Shown here: positions 18,653 through 29,360 of the stretch, piece by piece
How the letters are laid out: every line of letters starts with the position of its first letter
How positions within the stretch are numbered: position 1 is the stretch's first letter
Assembly: GCF_017813235.1 (NCBI RefSeq)
Contig: NZ_JAGISH010000003.1
Location: 233,571 to 297,570 of the forward strand
Length of the DNA: 64,000 nucleotides
Direction: 5' to 3'
Source: Sagittula salina
GTDB taxonomy: Bacteria > Pseudomonadota > Alphaproteobacteria > Rhodobacterales > Rhodobacteraceae
The notes under the pieces: generated by a model
Seen by the model: only the letters and a program-made list of their open reading frames with translations
Databases searched by the model: none
Told to the model about the DNA's origin: nothing
Made by a program: the position numbers and the translations under genes

Positions 18653-18991
18653 CCGGTCGGCCGGTATGCGGGCACTCCCGCCCCAGGCAGGAGAGCCCGC
18701 CTGGTCCGTTAGCGTGGCGCCGTGATTGTCGCGATCGGCTTCTTCGGGTCGGCAAAACCATGCAGAAGCCAGATTTTCACCACGCTGCATTCGCCGCGTG
18801 GTGATTTCTCGTCTTATCGTTGGCTTCGCCGTCGTGTCGGCGCCAAGGCCAGCAGAGCAAGGAGCGAGGCAATGCGCCCCTTGAGTCGGGAGCCCTTGAG
18901 CGAGCGATCATCGACAAGCCAAGCACAGCCCAAGGCCGCAGCGGGAACCGAAGCTTTTTCGGACCGGATATGCTATGGCCCAAAGACACAA
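18653..18991. other. Intergenic region, no gene recognised
   Basis: About 340 bases lie between two convergent units. Open frames exist on both strands but none has family sequence, a clear ribosome binding site or coding character. Only the rplQ terminator at its right end is supported. Confidence 0.5.
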
Positions 18992-19018
18992 AGGCCCCCG
19001 CCAGAATGGCAGGGGCCT
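18992..19018 (-). terminator. Terminator of the ribosomal protein/rpoA operon
   Basis: Stem arms AGGCCCC and GGGGCCT, extended inward by a second GCC/GGC pairing, are followed on the minus strand by a T-rich tail (TTTGTGTCTTT). It lies about 24 bases after rplQ. Confidence 0.8.
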
Positions 19019-19041
19019 ATACGTCTCCGCGAGGGAGAGAA

Positions 19042-19458
19042 TTATTCCTCGACTTCGAGCGCTTCGAGGCGTGCGCGGTCTGCAGCGCCCTTGGCGTCCA
19101 CATCGCGGTCGACCAGTTCGATGATTGCCATCGGAGCCATGTCACCGTAACGGAAGCCAGCCTTGAGAACGCGGGTGTAGCCACCGCTACGCTCTGCGTA
19201 GCGCGGGCCAAGGACGTCGAACAGCTTGGCGACGTGCATGTCCTGCTTCAGCTGTGCGCGTGCCTGACGGCGGGCGTGAATGTCGCCGCGCTTGCCGAGG
19301 GTGATCAGCTTGTCAGCGATCCGCTTCAGTTCCTTGGCCTTCGGCAGGGTGGTCTTGATCTGCTCGTGTTCGATCAGCGAGCCCGCCATGTTTGCCCACA
19401 GGGCTTTGCGGTGCTCGTGGGTGCGGTTCAGGCGGCGATAGCCTTTTGCGTGACGCAT
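19042..19458 (-). CDS. rplQ: 50S ribosomal protein L17
   Basis: This 138-residue large-subunit protein has the invariant opening [20 protein letters not shown] and the [27 protein letters not shown] block. The acidic C-terminal extension is usual in alphaproteobacteria. It is the last gene of the operon, 160 bases after rpoA, with a terminator after the stop. Confidence 0.98.
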   Translation of the reverse strand: MRHAKGYRRLNRTHEHRKALWANMAGSLIEHEQIKTTLPKAKELKRIADKLITLGKRGDIHARRQARAQLKQDMHVAKLFDVLGPRYAERSGGYTRVLKAGFRYGDMAPMAIIELVDRDVDAKGAADRARLEALEVEE

Positions 19459-19618
19459 TGTCTTACTCCTAATGTGCCCTCTACGGGCGGTTTTGCTTTG
19501 TCAGGCCAGCGATGCGTGTCACCGGCTCTCCTTGGGGCCCAGGTTTCGAACCCGTGCCCGGGTGGTCATGGCGAGGCGTCTCCGCCCCGCCGAAGGGTGA
19601 GGTTTCCCCCACCGATAC

Positions 19619-20635
19619 TCAGAACGAGTCTTCCAGCTTCTTGGCCAGATCCTCGATGTTGTCCGGCGGCCAGTCCTCGACGTCCATGCCGAGGTGCAGG
19701 CCCATTCCGGACAGCACTTCCTTGATCTCGTTCAAGGACTTGCGGCCGAAGTTCGGGGTGCGAAGCATCTCCGCTTCGGTCTTCTGGATCAGGTCGCCGA
19801 TGTAGACGATGTTATCGTTCTTCAGGCAGTTTGCCGAACGGACCGAGAGCTCCAGCTCGTCGACCTTCTTCAGCAGCAGCGGGTTGAACTCCAGACCGTC
19901 CTCGTCGTCCTGACGCGTGGCCGATTCCGGTTCGTCGAAGTTGACGAAGATCGACAGCTGGTCCTGCAGGATGCGCGCAGCGAAGGCAATCGCATCCTCG
20001 GGCGTCACCGAGCCGTCGGTTTCGATCTTCAGTGTCAGCTTGTCGTAATCGAGAACCTGGCCTTCGCGGGTGGGCTGAACGTCGTAGGCGACCTTCTTCA
20101 CCGGCGAGTAGATGGCGTCGATCGGGATCAGACCGATGGGCGCATCTTCGGGCTTGTTCTTGTCGGCCGACACGTAACCCTTGCCGGTGTTCACGGTGAA
20201 TTCCATGTACACTTCGGCACCCTCGTCAACGTGGCAAAGCACGTGATCGCGGTTCAGGATTTCGATGCCGTTGCTTTCCTGAATGTCCCCAGCGCGCACA
20301 ACGCCCGGACCCTTGGCGGAAACGGACAGGCGCTTGGGCCCTTCCACTTCCATCTTCAGCGAAACCTGCTTGAGGTTCAGGATGATGTCGGTGACGTCTT
20401 CACGCACACCGGCCACCGAAGAGAACTCGTGCAGGACGTTGTCGATCTGCACCGAGGTGATGGCCGCGCCTTGAAGCGAGGACAGCAGAACACGACGCAG
20501 AGCGTTGCCCAGCGTCAGGCCGAAGCCACGCTCCAGCGGTTCGGCCACGACGGTGGCCTGCCGCGACGGATCGGCGCCCGGCTTGATCTCAAGCTGGGTC
20601 GGCTTGATCAATTCTGCCCAATTCTTGTGGATCAT
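19619..20635 (-). CDS. rpoA: RNA polymerase alpha subunit
   Basis: This 338-residue alpha subunit nucleates RNA polymerase assembly and contacts UP elements and activators. The N-terminal domain (about 1-235) includes [24 protein letters not shown]. The C-terminal domain (about 255-325) includes [15 protein letters not shown] and [26 protein letters not shown]. Length and context between rpsK and rplQ are canonical. Confidence 0.99.
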   Translation of the reverse strand: MIHKNWAELIKPTQLEIKPGADPSRQATVVAEPLERGFGLTLGNALRRVLLSSLQGAAITSVQIDNVLHEFSSVAGVREDVTDIILNLKQVSLKMEVEGPKRLSVSAKGPGVVRAGDIQESNGIEILNRDHVLCHVDEGAEVYMEFTVNTGKGYVSADKNKPEDAPIGLIPIDAIYSPVKKVAYDVQPTREGQVLDYDKLTLKIETDGSVTPEDAIAFAARILQDQLSIFVNFDEPESATRQDDEDGLEFNPLLLKKVDELELSVRSANCLKNDNIVYIGDLIQKTEAEMLRTPNFGRKSLNEIKEVLSGMGLHLGMDVEDWPPDNIEDLAKKLEDSF

Positions 20636-20753
20636 GCAGTTCCCTCCATACCTGCCTGTTCCCCATGTCCAGTAGGAACAGACGCCCGAGGTTGTGAAAA
20701 CGACAGAACGAGGCAGGGGAATGCCCCCCGCCCCGTCCGGAATTCAGGATCGA

Positions 20754-21146
20754 TCAGACGCGGCGGCGCTTCGGCGGGCGGCAACCGTTGTGTGCGATCG
20801 GGGTGACGTCGCGGATCGACGTGATGTTGAAGCCGACTGCAGCCAGCGCACGAAGCGCCGATTCACGACCCGAGCCCGGGCCCTGCACTTCGACTTCCAG
20901 CGTCTTCACGCCGTGTTCCTGCGCCTTCTTGCCTGCATCTTCTGCGGCGAGCTGGGCTGCGTAGGGCGTCGACTTGCGCGAGCCCTTGAAGCCCATGGTG
21001 CCAGCGGAGGACCATGCAATTGCGTTCCCCTGAACGTCGGAGATCAGGATCTTGGTGTTGTTGAAGGTCGAATTAACATGCGCAACGCCAGTTGCGATGT
21101 TCTTGGAAACCTTCTTTTTGCCAGCGCGGCGGGTATCACGTGCCAT
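20754..21146 (-). CDS. rpsK: 30S ribosomal protein S11
   Basis: This 130-residue small-subunit protein of the platform region shows [34 protein letters not shown] and the C-terminal [18 protein letters not shown] signature. It starts 15 bases after rpsM. Confidence 0.99.
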   Translation of the reverse strand: MARDTRRAGKKKVSKNIATGVAHVNSTFNNTKILISDVQGNAIAWSSAGTMGFKGSRKSTPYAAQLAAEDAGKKAQEHGVKTLEVEVQGPGSGRESALRALAAVGFNITSIRDVTPIAHNGCRPPKRRRV

Positions 21147-21161
21147 TGGTCGTATCCTCCC

Positions 21162-21530
21162 TTACTTCTTCTTGCCGGCGATGGCCTTTGCGGGGCCTTT
21201 GCGCGTGCGAGCGTTCGTGTGTGTCCGCTGACCGCGGACGGGGAGGTTGCGGCGATGGCGCAGGCCGCGGTAGCAACCGAGGTCCATCAGACGCTTGATG
21301 TTCATCGTGGTTTCGCGGCGCAGGTCGCCTTCGACGGTGAAGTTCGCGTCGATGTGCTCGCGGATCGCCAGCACTTCTGCGTCGGAGAGTTCGTTCACGC
21401 GGCGGGTCTGGTCGACGCCAACGGCATCGCAGATGGCCTTGGCCGAAGTGTGGCCGATTCCGGTGATATAGGTCAGCGCGATGGGAACGCGCTTTGCGGT
21501 CGGGATATTGACGCCGGCAATACGTGCCAA
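21162..21530 (-). CDS. rpsM: 30S ribosomal protein S13, TTG start
   Basis: This 122-residue protein of the small-subunit head has the family start [25 protein letters not shown] and the tail [17 protein letters not shown]. The residue before ARIAG is encoded by TTG at 21530-21528, and no ATG or GTG fits the family length. AAGGA lies about eight bases upstream, so TTG is the start. The frame is open further upstream but without S13 sequence. It is separated from adk by a terminator and a gene remnant, so an independent promoter is needed. Confidence 0.96.
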   Translation of the reverse strand: MARIAGVNIPTAKRVPIALTYITGIGHTSAKAICDAVGVDQTRRVNELSDAEVLAIREHIDANFTVEGDLRRETTMNIKRLMDLGCYRGLRHRRNLPVRGQRTHTNARTRKGPAKAIAGKKK

Positions 21531-21737
21531 GTCTCTGTTCCTTTTCGTTGCGAGCCCGTAGCACCGGGCCCTTTTTTCACAACATGAGGCCCGAGGCATC
21601 TGCCATCGGGCCCAGCTGATCAGGTGATCGTCGGGACGGGAGCGACCCATCACGACCAAGCGGCTCTTTTCAGAGATGGGGGTGGGTAGAAGGATTCGCC
21701 GGGGGTGTCAAGCGGAGACCTGCCCAACCCTCGCAAT

Positions 21738-22099
21738 TCAGGTGGCGGGCCAGTTGCCGGCCTCGATCGGTCCAGGGTCGAGCCCGGTGATCCCGGGCAA
21801 GACGGCGGTCAAACGACATTCCACGCTGACGCCCGTATACCCCCCCCGTTCAGACAATGTGACCGTTTGATCGTCGCGGCCCCGGGGCGGGGTGTCGCTG
21901 TCTACCCAGATGCGGAGCGCGTCCCGGCCAGTTTCGAAATTCTCCACCGTCACCATATCGGCTGGCCGTTGGCAAAGATTTTGTCCGTCCCTGGCGTCCC
22001 GATCACCGGGAAGGTATCGTCGCCGGTGTATTGGCCCGGAACGGTTTTGAAGTCCTCACGGGTCTCAACGCCGACAGTGACGCCGGACAGGGATTCCAT
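21738..22099 (-). pseudogene. Frameshifted remnant of an RTX/Ca-binding-like protein
   Basis: Two adjacent frames on the minus strand read as one protein if a single base is restored near 21957. The first runs from an ATG at 22099 and includes GDDTFPVIGTPGTDKIFANGQ. The second includes DMVTVENFETGRDALRIWVDSD and ends at 21738. This resembles the last repeat and the ENFE-GRD-L-IW tail seen in secreted calcium-binding proteins of Rhodobacterales. No signal peptide or start region remains. It sits inside the adk-rpsM gap of the ribosomal operon. The family assignment is inference. Confidence 0.5.
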
Positions 22100-22141
22100 C
22101 CATCCCGACGCATGTGGCGCACTACCGCAGCCGCCACGAAA

Positions 22142-22167
22142 AAGGCCGACCCGGAGAGGTCGGCCTT
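22142..22167 (-). terminator. Intrinsic terminator after adk
   Basis: A perfect 10-bp stem AAGGCCGACC/GGTCGGCCTT with a 6-base loop is followed on the minus strand by TTTTTC. It would stop most transcripts from rplO-secY-adk before rpsM. Confidence 0.85.
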
Positions 22168-22189
22168 CATTCAGTGCAAGAGATCCACC

Positions 22190-22830
22190 TTAGCCGTCGA
22201 GTTGCTCAGCAATGGCCGCCTTGATGGCATCCATCTCGCCCAAGCCATCGACGCGGCAGTGGTTACCCGCATGGTAATAGTAGCCGATCAGGGGCGCGGT
22301 CTGTTTGTAGTAGGCCATAAGCCGTGTCCGCAGACTGTCCTCGTTGTCGTCGGAACGGCGCTTGAATTCGGTCCCGCCGCACTTCACGCATTTGCCGTCC
22401 TCAGGGATCGGCTTCGTGATGTCGTTGTAGACCTCGCCGCATTTGCCGCAGGTGGAGCGCGCCGTGATGCGCTTTACCAGCGCCTCGTCCTCGACGCGCA
22501 ACTCCACGACCTTGTCCAGCGACTGGCCGACTTCCTCGAGCAGTTCACCCAGCGCGTCCGCCTGCTTCAGCGTGCGCGGGAAGCCGTCGAAGATGAAGCC
22601 CGCCGCGCCACCGGCGGTCAGCTTTTCGCGGATCAGACCGATGACGATCTCATCGGTAACCAGCTCGCCGCGCGCCATGACCTCGGCGACGCGATTGCCC
22701 ATTTCCGTACCACTGTCCTTGGCTTCGCGCAGCATGTCCCCGGTGGAGAGCTGCACCATGCCGCGTTCTTCTACCAGGAAGCGTGCCTGAGTGCCTTTGC
22801 CCGCCCCCGGCGGTCCTAAAAGAATTATGT

Positions 22831-22834
<4 letters not shown>
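22190..22834 (-). CDS. adk: Adenylate kinase, zinc-type lid
   Basis: This 214-residue enzyme interconverts ATP plus AMP and two ADP. The P-loop is GPPGAGKGT (7-15), and FDGFPRT marks the AMP site. The long LID domain carries CGKC...CVKC, four cysteines expected to bind zinc. The ATG overlaps the secY stop (ATGA), the usual secY-adk coupling. Confidence 0.98.
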
Positions 22835-24198
<1,364 letters not shown>

Positions 24199-24335
24199 GC
24201 GGATCTCTCTTTCAGACAAACGCCGCCCGGAGCGTTTTCCAGCTCGGGCGGCGTATAGGGAAAACTTAAGGCCTACTTATGCGGAGCGGCGTCCGCTCAC
24301 AAGGCGCTTTCACGGTGCCTACGGCACGCGCGCGT

Positions 24336-24812
24336 TTATTCCGCTGCTGCCTCGGCCGGTGCGGCGACGGTCAGGGAACCGCCCGCCTTTGCCACGGCAT
24401 CGACTGCGGATGCAGATGCGCCGGTCACGGTGATGGTCAGCGCGCGGGTCACGTCACCCTTGTTGAGAACGCGGATACCGTCCAGCTTGCGGCGCACCAG
24501 GCCCGAAGCGACCAGCGTCTCTTCGGTGATGTTGGCGGCGTCCAGCTTACCGGCGTCGACGAACTTCTCGATCAGGCCGAGGTTCGTGACGGCGTAGTGC
24601 AGCTTGTTGGGCTTGTTGAAGCCGCGCTTCGGCAGGCGCTGGTACAGCGGCATCTGGCCGCCTTCGTAGCCATTGATGGCCACACCCGAACGTGATTTCT
24701 GACCCTTGATACCACGGCCAGCGGTCTTGCCCTTGCCCGAACCCGGGCCGCGCGCGACGCGCTTCTTGGTTTTGGTTGCGCCAGGATTGTCGCGCAGTTC
24801 ATGCAGTTTCAT
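24336..24812 (-). CDS. rplO: 50S ribosomal protein L15
   Basis: This 158-residue large-subunit protein has the family opening [22 protein letters not shown] and [20 protein letters not shown]. It is followed by secY after 137 bases. Unusually, the next gene upstream is not rpmD/rpsE; a promoter-like element lies in the gap, so this is now the first gene of a separate operon. Confidence 0.97.
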   Translation of the reverse strand: MKLHELRDNPGATKTKKRVARGPGSGKGKTAGRGIKGQKSRSGVAINGYEGGQMPLYQRLPKRGFNKPNKLHYAVTNLGLIEKFVDAGKLDAANITEETLVASGLVRRKLDGIRVLNKGDVTRALTITVTGASASAVDAVAKAGGSLTVAAPAEAAAE

Positions 24813-24918
24813 GTCGCTTCTCCTTGCCGGATGTGACCCCCGAAGCGGGATTGGGCCAACCGCGGCTTTCGATGATAAAGGAATCGGACCGGGATCCTCG
24901 GACCCGAGCCACCGGGGG

Positions 24919-24947
24919 CGTATAGCGGCGAACCAAACGCGGTGCAA
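24919..24947 (-). promoter_or_regulatory. Promoter of rplO-secY-adk
   Basis: Minus-strand -35 TTGCAC (24947-24942) and -10 TATACG (24924-24919) are separated by exactly 17 bases, about 107 bases before the rplO ATG. It explains how the split-off 3' part of the spc operon is expressed. Confidence 0.7.
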
Positions 24948-24968
24948 GCATCGCGTCCCGGACAGGGT

Positions 24969-25673
24969 TTACCGACGTTCCGGCACCAGTTGCTGCACGA
25001 TCCCGACAAGGATCAGATAGACGGACGTCACGATCAGCCCCCAGTGCGCCCAGCTTTGCGGGTGGAACTCAACCCAGGCCGCCCAGCCCGCAAAGAACGT
25101 CCATGCCAGCGCCACCGGCAACGACAGGGCGCGCCACCGTTCCGTCCGCACGGGGTGGATGAATTTCAGCGGCAGGAACATGGCCACGGCCAGCACGGTG
25201 ACGAGCAGAATGATCACCCAGAACCCCGGCTTTATGGCGAAGAGCACAAGCACCAGCATGTTCCAGCAACCCGGAAAGCCGTGAAAGGAGTTGTCCGAGG
25301 TCTTCATCCGGCTGTCGGCGAAATACATCGCGCTGGCGAAGGTGATAACGATAATCGCGAACCAGCCGGTCCATCCGGGCAGCAGATCGCTCTGGAACAG
25401 GGCGAAGGCCGGGATGAACACGTAGGTGAGATAGTCGATGATGAGATCCAGCAGCACCCCGTCAAAGCGCGGGGCGTTGGTTTTCACGTCGTATTTGCGC
25501 GCCAGCGGGCCATCAACGCCGTCCACGGCAAAGGCGACCACCAGCCAAAGGAACATCACCGGCCAGTTTTCCTGCACCGCCGCCAGCAGGGCGAGCATGG
25601 CAAACACCGCCCCGGTGGCGGTCAGAAGATGCACGAAAAGAGCACGGGTGCGCGGGGAACTGATGTCGGTCAT
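24969..25673 (-). CDS. pcs: Phosphatidylcholine synthase
   Basis: This 234-residue integral membrane enzyme condenses CDP-diacylglycerol with choline to form phosphatidylcholine in one step. The CDP-alcohol phosphotransferase motif is DGVDGPLARKYDV followed by FDGVLLDLIIDYLTYVFIPA, the spacing typical of bacterial Pcs. About eight hydrophobic segments are visible. Phosphatidylcholine and Pcs are common in host- or algae-associated alphaproteobacteria. No choline transport gene is adjacent. Confidence 0.92.
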   Translation of the reverse strand: MTDISSPRTRALFVHLLTATGAVFAMLALLAAVQENWPVMFLWLVVAFAVDGVDGPLARKYDVKTNAPRFDGVLLDLIIDYLTYVFIPAFALFQSDLLPGWTGWFAIIVITFASAMYFADSRMKTSDNSFHGFPGCWNMLVLVLFAIKPGFWVIILLVTVLAVAMFLPLKFIHPVRTERWRALSLPVALAWTFFAGWAAWVEFHPQSWAHWGLIVTSVYLILVGIVQQLVPERR

Positions 25674-25727
25674 CGCTCCGTCATGAAGGATTTCGGAACC
25701 AATGGCAATTGATCCATCCGGCGGGTA

Positions 25728-26855
25728 TCAGCCGTCGCCATTGCCCAGCGTGGGCGCCGGTTTGTCCAGCGTCAGAGCCGCGTCGGAGAAGCGGAACGGC
25801 GCCCGAACGCCGGGGATGCCACCGGGCGCGATCTGCATCCCGCGCGCCGCTACCTGCGGGTCGGCAAAGACCTCGGCCATGTCGTTGATCGGTCCGGCGG
25901 GGATGCCTTCGGCCTCGCAGGCCGCCAGCAGCGCGTCCTTTGTCAATTGGCGCGTGCCGCCGGTCAAACGCTCGGTCATGTCCTCGCGGTGGCCGATGCG
26001 GGCGGCGTTGGTCAGGAACTCGGGCCGGGTTGGCAAATCTTCCATCCCCAGCACGCGGCACAGGCGCTGAAACTGCGCGTCGTTTCCGGTGGCGATGATG
26101 ATGTGCCCGTCGGCGCATTCGAAGACCTGATAGGGCGTCAGGTTCGGATGGTAGTTGCCGGTCCGCGCTGGCGGAGTCCCGGTCGACAGGTAGTTCTGCG
26201 CCTGATTGGCCATGGCCGAAACCGCGCAATCGAGCAGCGCCATGTCGATATGTTGCCCCCGCCCCGTCTGATGCCGCTGGTGCAGCGCCGCGAGGATCCC
26301 TGTCACGGAGTAGAGCCCGGTAAAGAGGTCGGTAATCGCGACCCCTGCCCGCTGAGGCGCACCGTCAGGATCGCCGGTGATCGACATGAAGCCCGACATG
26401 CCCTGAATGATGTAGTCATAGCCCGCACGGTGCGCATAAGGCCCGTCCTGCCCAAAGCCGGTGATGGAACAGTAGATCAGCCGCGGATTGACCTCGGACA
26501 GGGCGGCATAATCCAGCCCGTATTTCGCCAGCCCGCCGACCTTGAAGTTCTCGATCAGGATGTCTGCGTCTTCGACCAGTTCGCGCACACGTGCCTGGCC
26601 TTCGGGCGTGGTGAAATCCACAGTGACGGAAGTCTTGCCCCGGTTGCAGCTGTGGAAATAGGCCGCCGTCTCTTCTGTGCCGCGGTCGATGAACGGGGGC
26701 CCCCAGCGGCGCGTGTCGTCGCCAGCGGGGCTTTCGACCTTTATGACCTCGGCGCCGAGGTCGGCAAGCGTCTGACCGGCGAACGGGCCCGCAAGAATGC
26801 GGGCCAGTTCGATCACTTTCAGGCCCGAAAGCGGGCCGCGTGGCGCTGCGGTCAT
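25728..26855 (-). CDS. CaiB/BaiF family III CoA-transferase
   Basis: This 375-residue cytosolic enzyme transfers CoA between carboxylic acids. The opening GLKVIELARILAGPFAGQTLADLGAEVIKVE and the catalytic-Asp region VAITDLFTGLYSV are characteristic of class III transferases. The substrate is not deducible. Its ATG overlaps the DsbA-like gene stop (ATGA), an odd functional pairing, and no acyl-CoA dehydrogenase or lyase is adjacent. Annotations such as formyl-, succinyl- or mesaconyl-CoA transferase would be guesses. Confidence 0.88.
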   Translation of the reverse strand: MTAAPRGPLSGLKVIELARILAGPFAGQTLADLGAEVIKVESPAGDDTRRWGPPFIDRGTEETAAYFHSCNRGKTSVTVDFTTPEGQARVRELVEDADILIENFKVGGLAKYGLDYAALSEVNPRLIYCSITGFGQDGPYAHRAGYDYIIQGMSGFMSITGDPDGAPQRAGVAITDLFTGLYSVTGILAALHQRHQTGRGQHIDMALLDCAVSAMANQAQNYLSTGTPPARTGNYHPNLTPYQVFECADGHIIIATGNDAQFQRLCRVLGMEDLPTRPEFLTNAARIGHREDMTERLTGGTRQLTKDALLAACEAEGIPAGPINDMAEVFADPQVAARGMQIAPGGIPGVRAPFRFSDAALTLDKPAPTLGNGDG

Positions 26856-27571
26856 TCCGCCAGCTTGTCGTCGAGGACCTTCGAGAAATCCGCGTAGCTC
26901 ATGTTGGAATACTTCTCGCCGTCAATGATGAAAGACGGCGTGGATTCGATGTTGTCCTCGGTGGCGTTCTTCTGGAACCATGTGAGCAGCGCGCGCAGCT
27001 TCGGCTCGTCGTTCAGGCAGCTATCGAGTTCCTCGTTGGAGATTCCCGCGAGGCGGCCGATCTTGCGCAATTCCTCGATGGCGCCCTGATCGTTGCCGTC
27101 ACGCGCGGGCGCGAGGATGTCGTCCTGCGCCTTGTAGATCATGTCTGTGATGCCAAAGAACTTCTCCGGACCGCCGCAACGCGCCAGCATCGATCCCCAC
27201 ATGCCGTACTTGTCAAAGTAGACTTCGCGGTAGATCAACTTCACCTTGCCGGTGTCGATATAGTTCTTCTTCAGCTGCGGAATCAGATTGGCCTGCGCGC
27301 TGGCACAATGCGGGCAGGTGTAGGAGGCGTATTCGATCACGGTGATCGGCGCGTCCTCCGACCCTTCGACCATCTCGATGATCTCGACCGGTTTCACGGC
27401 CTCCGCCTCGTTCGAGGGAAGCGTCTTCGACGGCTCGGATTCCTGCGCCATGGCGGCTCCGGGCAGCGTGATCGCCCCGTTGGAGGCAGTGGATGCGCCC
27501 TGCGTTATGTAAAGCGCGCCGCCCGCGATAAGGGCCAGTGCGACTGCACCGGAGGTCAGGAGCTTGTTCAT
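26852..27571 (-). CDS. DsbA-family thiol-disulfide oxidoreductase
   Basis: This 239-residue periplasmic protein has an N-terminal hydrophobic signal or anchor (about 3-25) and a thioredoxin fold with the redox motif CPHC in YASYTCPHCASAQ. The cis-Pro loop is in STPSFIIDGEKY. The size and motif match the BdbD/ScsC-like DsbA branch used in alphaproteobacteria for disulfide formation or isomerisation. It is coupled to the CoA-transferase gene downstream and lies 29 bases after dciA. Confidence 0.9.
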   Translation of the reverse strand: MNKLLTSGAVALALIAGGALYITQGASTASNGAITLPGAAMAQESEPSKTLPSNEAEAVKPVEIIEMVEGSEDAPITVIEYASYTCPHCASAQANLIPQLKKNYIDTGKVKLIYREVYFDKYGMWGSMLARCGGPEKFFGITDMIYKAQDDILAPARDGNDQGAIEELRKIGRLAGISNEELDSCLNDEPKLRALLTWFQKNATEDNIESTPSFIIDGEKYSNMSYADFSKVLDDKLAE

Positions 27572-27600
27572 GAATACATGCCTCTTGTCTGCTTGTCGGA

Positions 27601-28155
27601 TCAGTCCGCCGAACGGGTCCGGGTCTGTCCGGTCTTGGATATGACGTTTGCACCCAGTCGTTCAAGCGCCGCGCGAAGGCCCTCGTCCGCCACCCCTTCG
27701 GACAGGGTACGGGCTTCGGTCACGGCCTCCTGCTTCGGCGCGCGCTCGTGCTGCTTTGCGGGACGGTGGTCAAAGGACACCTGCCCCTCGGAGAACCCTG
27801 TGGGGGCGGTCTGGGTCACGATGACGTGACGCACCGCGCAATAGCCGTATACCGCGTTGATCTTCTCGACGATCTCGGCCTTGCGCATCTCGAGGATGGG
27901 GGCAAAGCTGCCCTTCGTCAGCACGACCAGCTTGCCGCCGTATTCGTTGTGCACCTTGCCGTCCATGCGGACGCGGCCATATTTCACCTCGACCGGGCGG
28001 GTCACGGCGGCGAGATCCGCGCCGACGATTTCAGCCCAATGGGTCAACACGCGGCTTTCCGCGAAGCCGCGCGATTCGGATGCCTTGCGGATCTGGCCGG
28101 AGAGCAGTTTCTCCGCCCGGGCAAAGCCGTAAGTGGTGGTCTTGCGGGGGGCCAT
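27601..28155 (-). CDS. DUF721 / DciA-like protein
   Basis: This 184-residue protein has the DUF721 domain at residues about 15-110 (GFAESRVLTHWAEIVGADLAAVTRPVEVKYGR and LEMRKAEIVEKINAVYGY). DUF721 proteins include DciA, which loads replicative helicase DnaB in bacteria lacking DnaC; a role in replication initiation is therefore inferred. The remaining C-terminal part is variable and charged. It is divergent from mutY, a pairing common in alphaproteobacteria. Confidence 0.85.
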   Translation of the reverse strand: MAPRKTTTYGFARAEKLLSGQIRKASESRGFAESRVLTHWAEIVGADLAAVTRPVEVKYGRVRMDGKVHNEYGGKLVVLTKGSFAPILEMRKAEIVEKINAVYGYCAVRHVIVTQTAPTGFSEGQVSFDHRPAKQHERAPKQEAVTEARTLSEGVADEGLRAALERLGANVISKTGQTRTRSAD

Positions 28156-28244
28156 GAGGGTGCCGTTGACTCCTGTGTTCCGAGGCTATTGTAAAGGCGC
28201 GGTCGGAGGGCGCCAGCCCTCATTGCATAACAGGATGCTCACCC

Positions 28245-29303
28245 TTGCGTGACCTTTCTTTGTCACAGGATCTGCTGGACTGGTACGACCGCCACGCACG
28301 CGACCTGCCGTGGCGCGTGTCACCGTCCGACCGCGCGCGCGGCGTGGCACCGGATCCCTACCGGGTCTGGCTCTCGGAGGTCATGCTGCAACAGACGACC
28401 GTGGCGGCGGTGCGCGACTATTTCCGCGCTTTCACAGAACGCTGGCCCACGGTTGCGGCGTTGGCTGCGGCAGAGGATGCCGATGTCATGGCCGCCTGGG
28501 CGGGTCTTGGCTACTACGCGCGGGCGCGCAACCTGCTGAAATGCGCCCGGGCGGTAGTGTCGGAGCACGGCGGCACCTTCCCCGCCTCGCACGAGGCGCT
28601 GCTGAAGCTGCCGGGCATCGGACGCTACACCGCGGCGGCGGTCTCGGCCATCGCCTTCGACGATCCGCAGGTGGTCGTGGACGGCAACGTGGAGCGCGTC
28701 ATGGCCCGACTGCACGACGAACACACGCCCCTGCCCGCGGCAAAGGGCGTACTGACGGACTATGCGGCCGTCCTGACCCCATCGGAACGGCCCGGCGACT
28801 ATGCGCAGGCGGTGATGGACCTCGGTGCGACGATCTGCACGCCGAAACGACCGGCCTGCGGGTTGTGTCCGTGGCGGCGTGCCTGCCGTGGCTGGTCGGA
28901 GGGCACCGCGGCGGAGCTGCCAAAGAAGTCCCCGAAACCGAAGAAACCTGTGCGGCGCGGGACGGCCTACCTTGCCCGCCGTGTAGATGGTGCCTGGCTA
29001 TTGGAAACCCGGCCGGAAACGGGGCTTCTGGGCGGAATGCTGGGCTGGCCGGGGACGGAATGGCGCGACGTGACGCAGGACGCGCCCGCCGAGGACCCGC
29101 CGATCCGCGCCGAATGGAAAACGCAGGGCGCCGAGGCGCGCCACACCTTCACCCATTTTCACCTCATCCTGACGGTTAAGACCGCGCTGGTACCGATGGA
29201 ACGGGCGCCGTTACGCGGAGATTTCATCGAATTGGCAGATTTCAGCCCCGGTGATCTGCCAACCGTGATGCGAAAGGCCTATGATCTCGCAAAAGGCGGC
29301 TGA
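28245..29303 (+). CDS. mutY: A/G-specific adenine DNA glycosylase
   Basis: This 352-residue base-excision repair enzyme removes adenine mispaired with 8-oxoguanine. The catalytic Glu region is LSEVMLQQTTVAAV, and the helix-hairpin-helix is KLPGIGRYTAAAVSAIAFD with catalytic Asp nearby. The 4Fe-4S loop is Cx6Cx2Cx5C (CTPKRPACGLCPWRRAC). A C-terminal NUDIX-like domain (about 235-350) recognises 8-oxoG. The best start is TTG at 28245, giving LRDLSLSQDLLDWYDRHARDLPWR; no upstream ATG fits. Confidence 0.94.
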   Translation: MRDLSLSQDLLDWYDRHARDLPWRVSPSDRARGVAPDPYRVWLSEVMLQQTTVAAVRDYFRAFTERWPTVAALAAAEDADVMAAWAGLGYYARARNLLKCARAVVSEHGGTFPASHEALLKLPGIGRYTAAAVSAIAFDDPQVVVDGNVERVMARLHDEHTPLPAAKGVLTDYAAVLTPSERPGDYAQAVMDLGATICTPKRPACGLCPWRRACRGWSEGTAAELPKKSPKPKKPVRRGTAYLARRVDGAWLLETRPETGLLGGMLGWPGTEWRDVTQDAPAEDPPIRAEWKTQGAEARHTFTHFHLILTVKTALVPMERAPLRGDFIELADFSPGDLPTVMRKAYDLAKGG

Positions 29304-29360
29304 CCGCTTTGCCGACAGGACGGGGCGGAGGTATAACCGCGCAAAGCCGGAGCAGACGTC

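Noticed and set aside
18722..18989. Possible transposase or replication gene fragment in short frames on both strands
   Set aside because: No motif could be matched on either strand; kept only as unassigned intergenic DNA.
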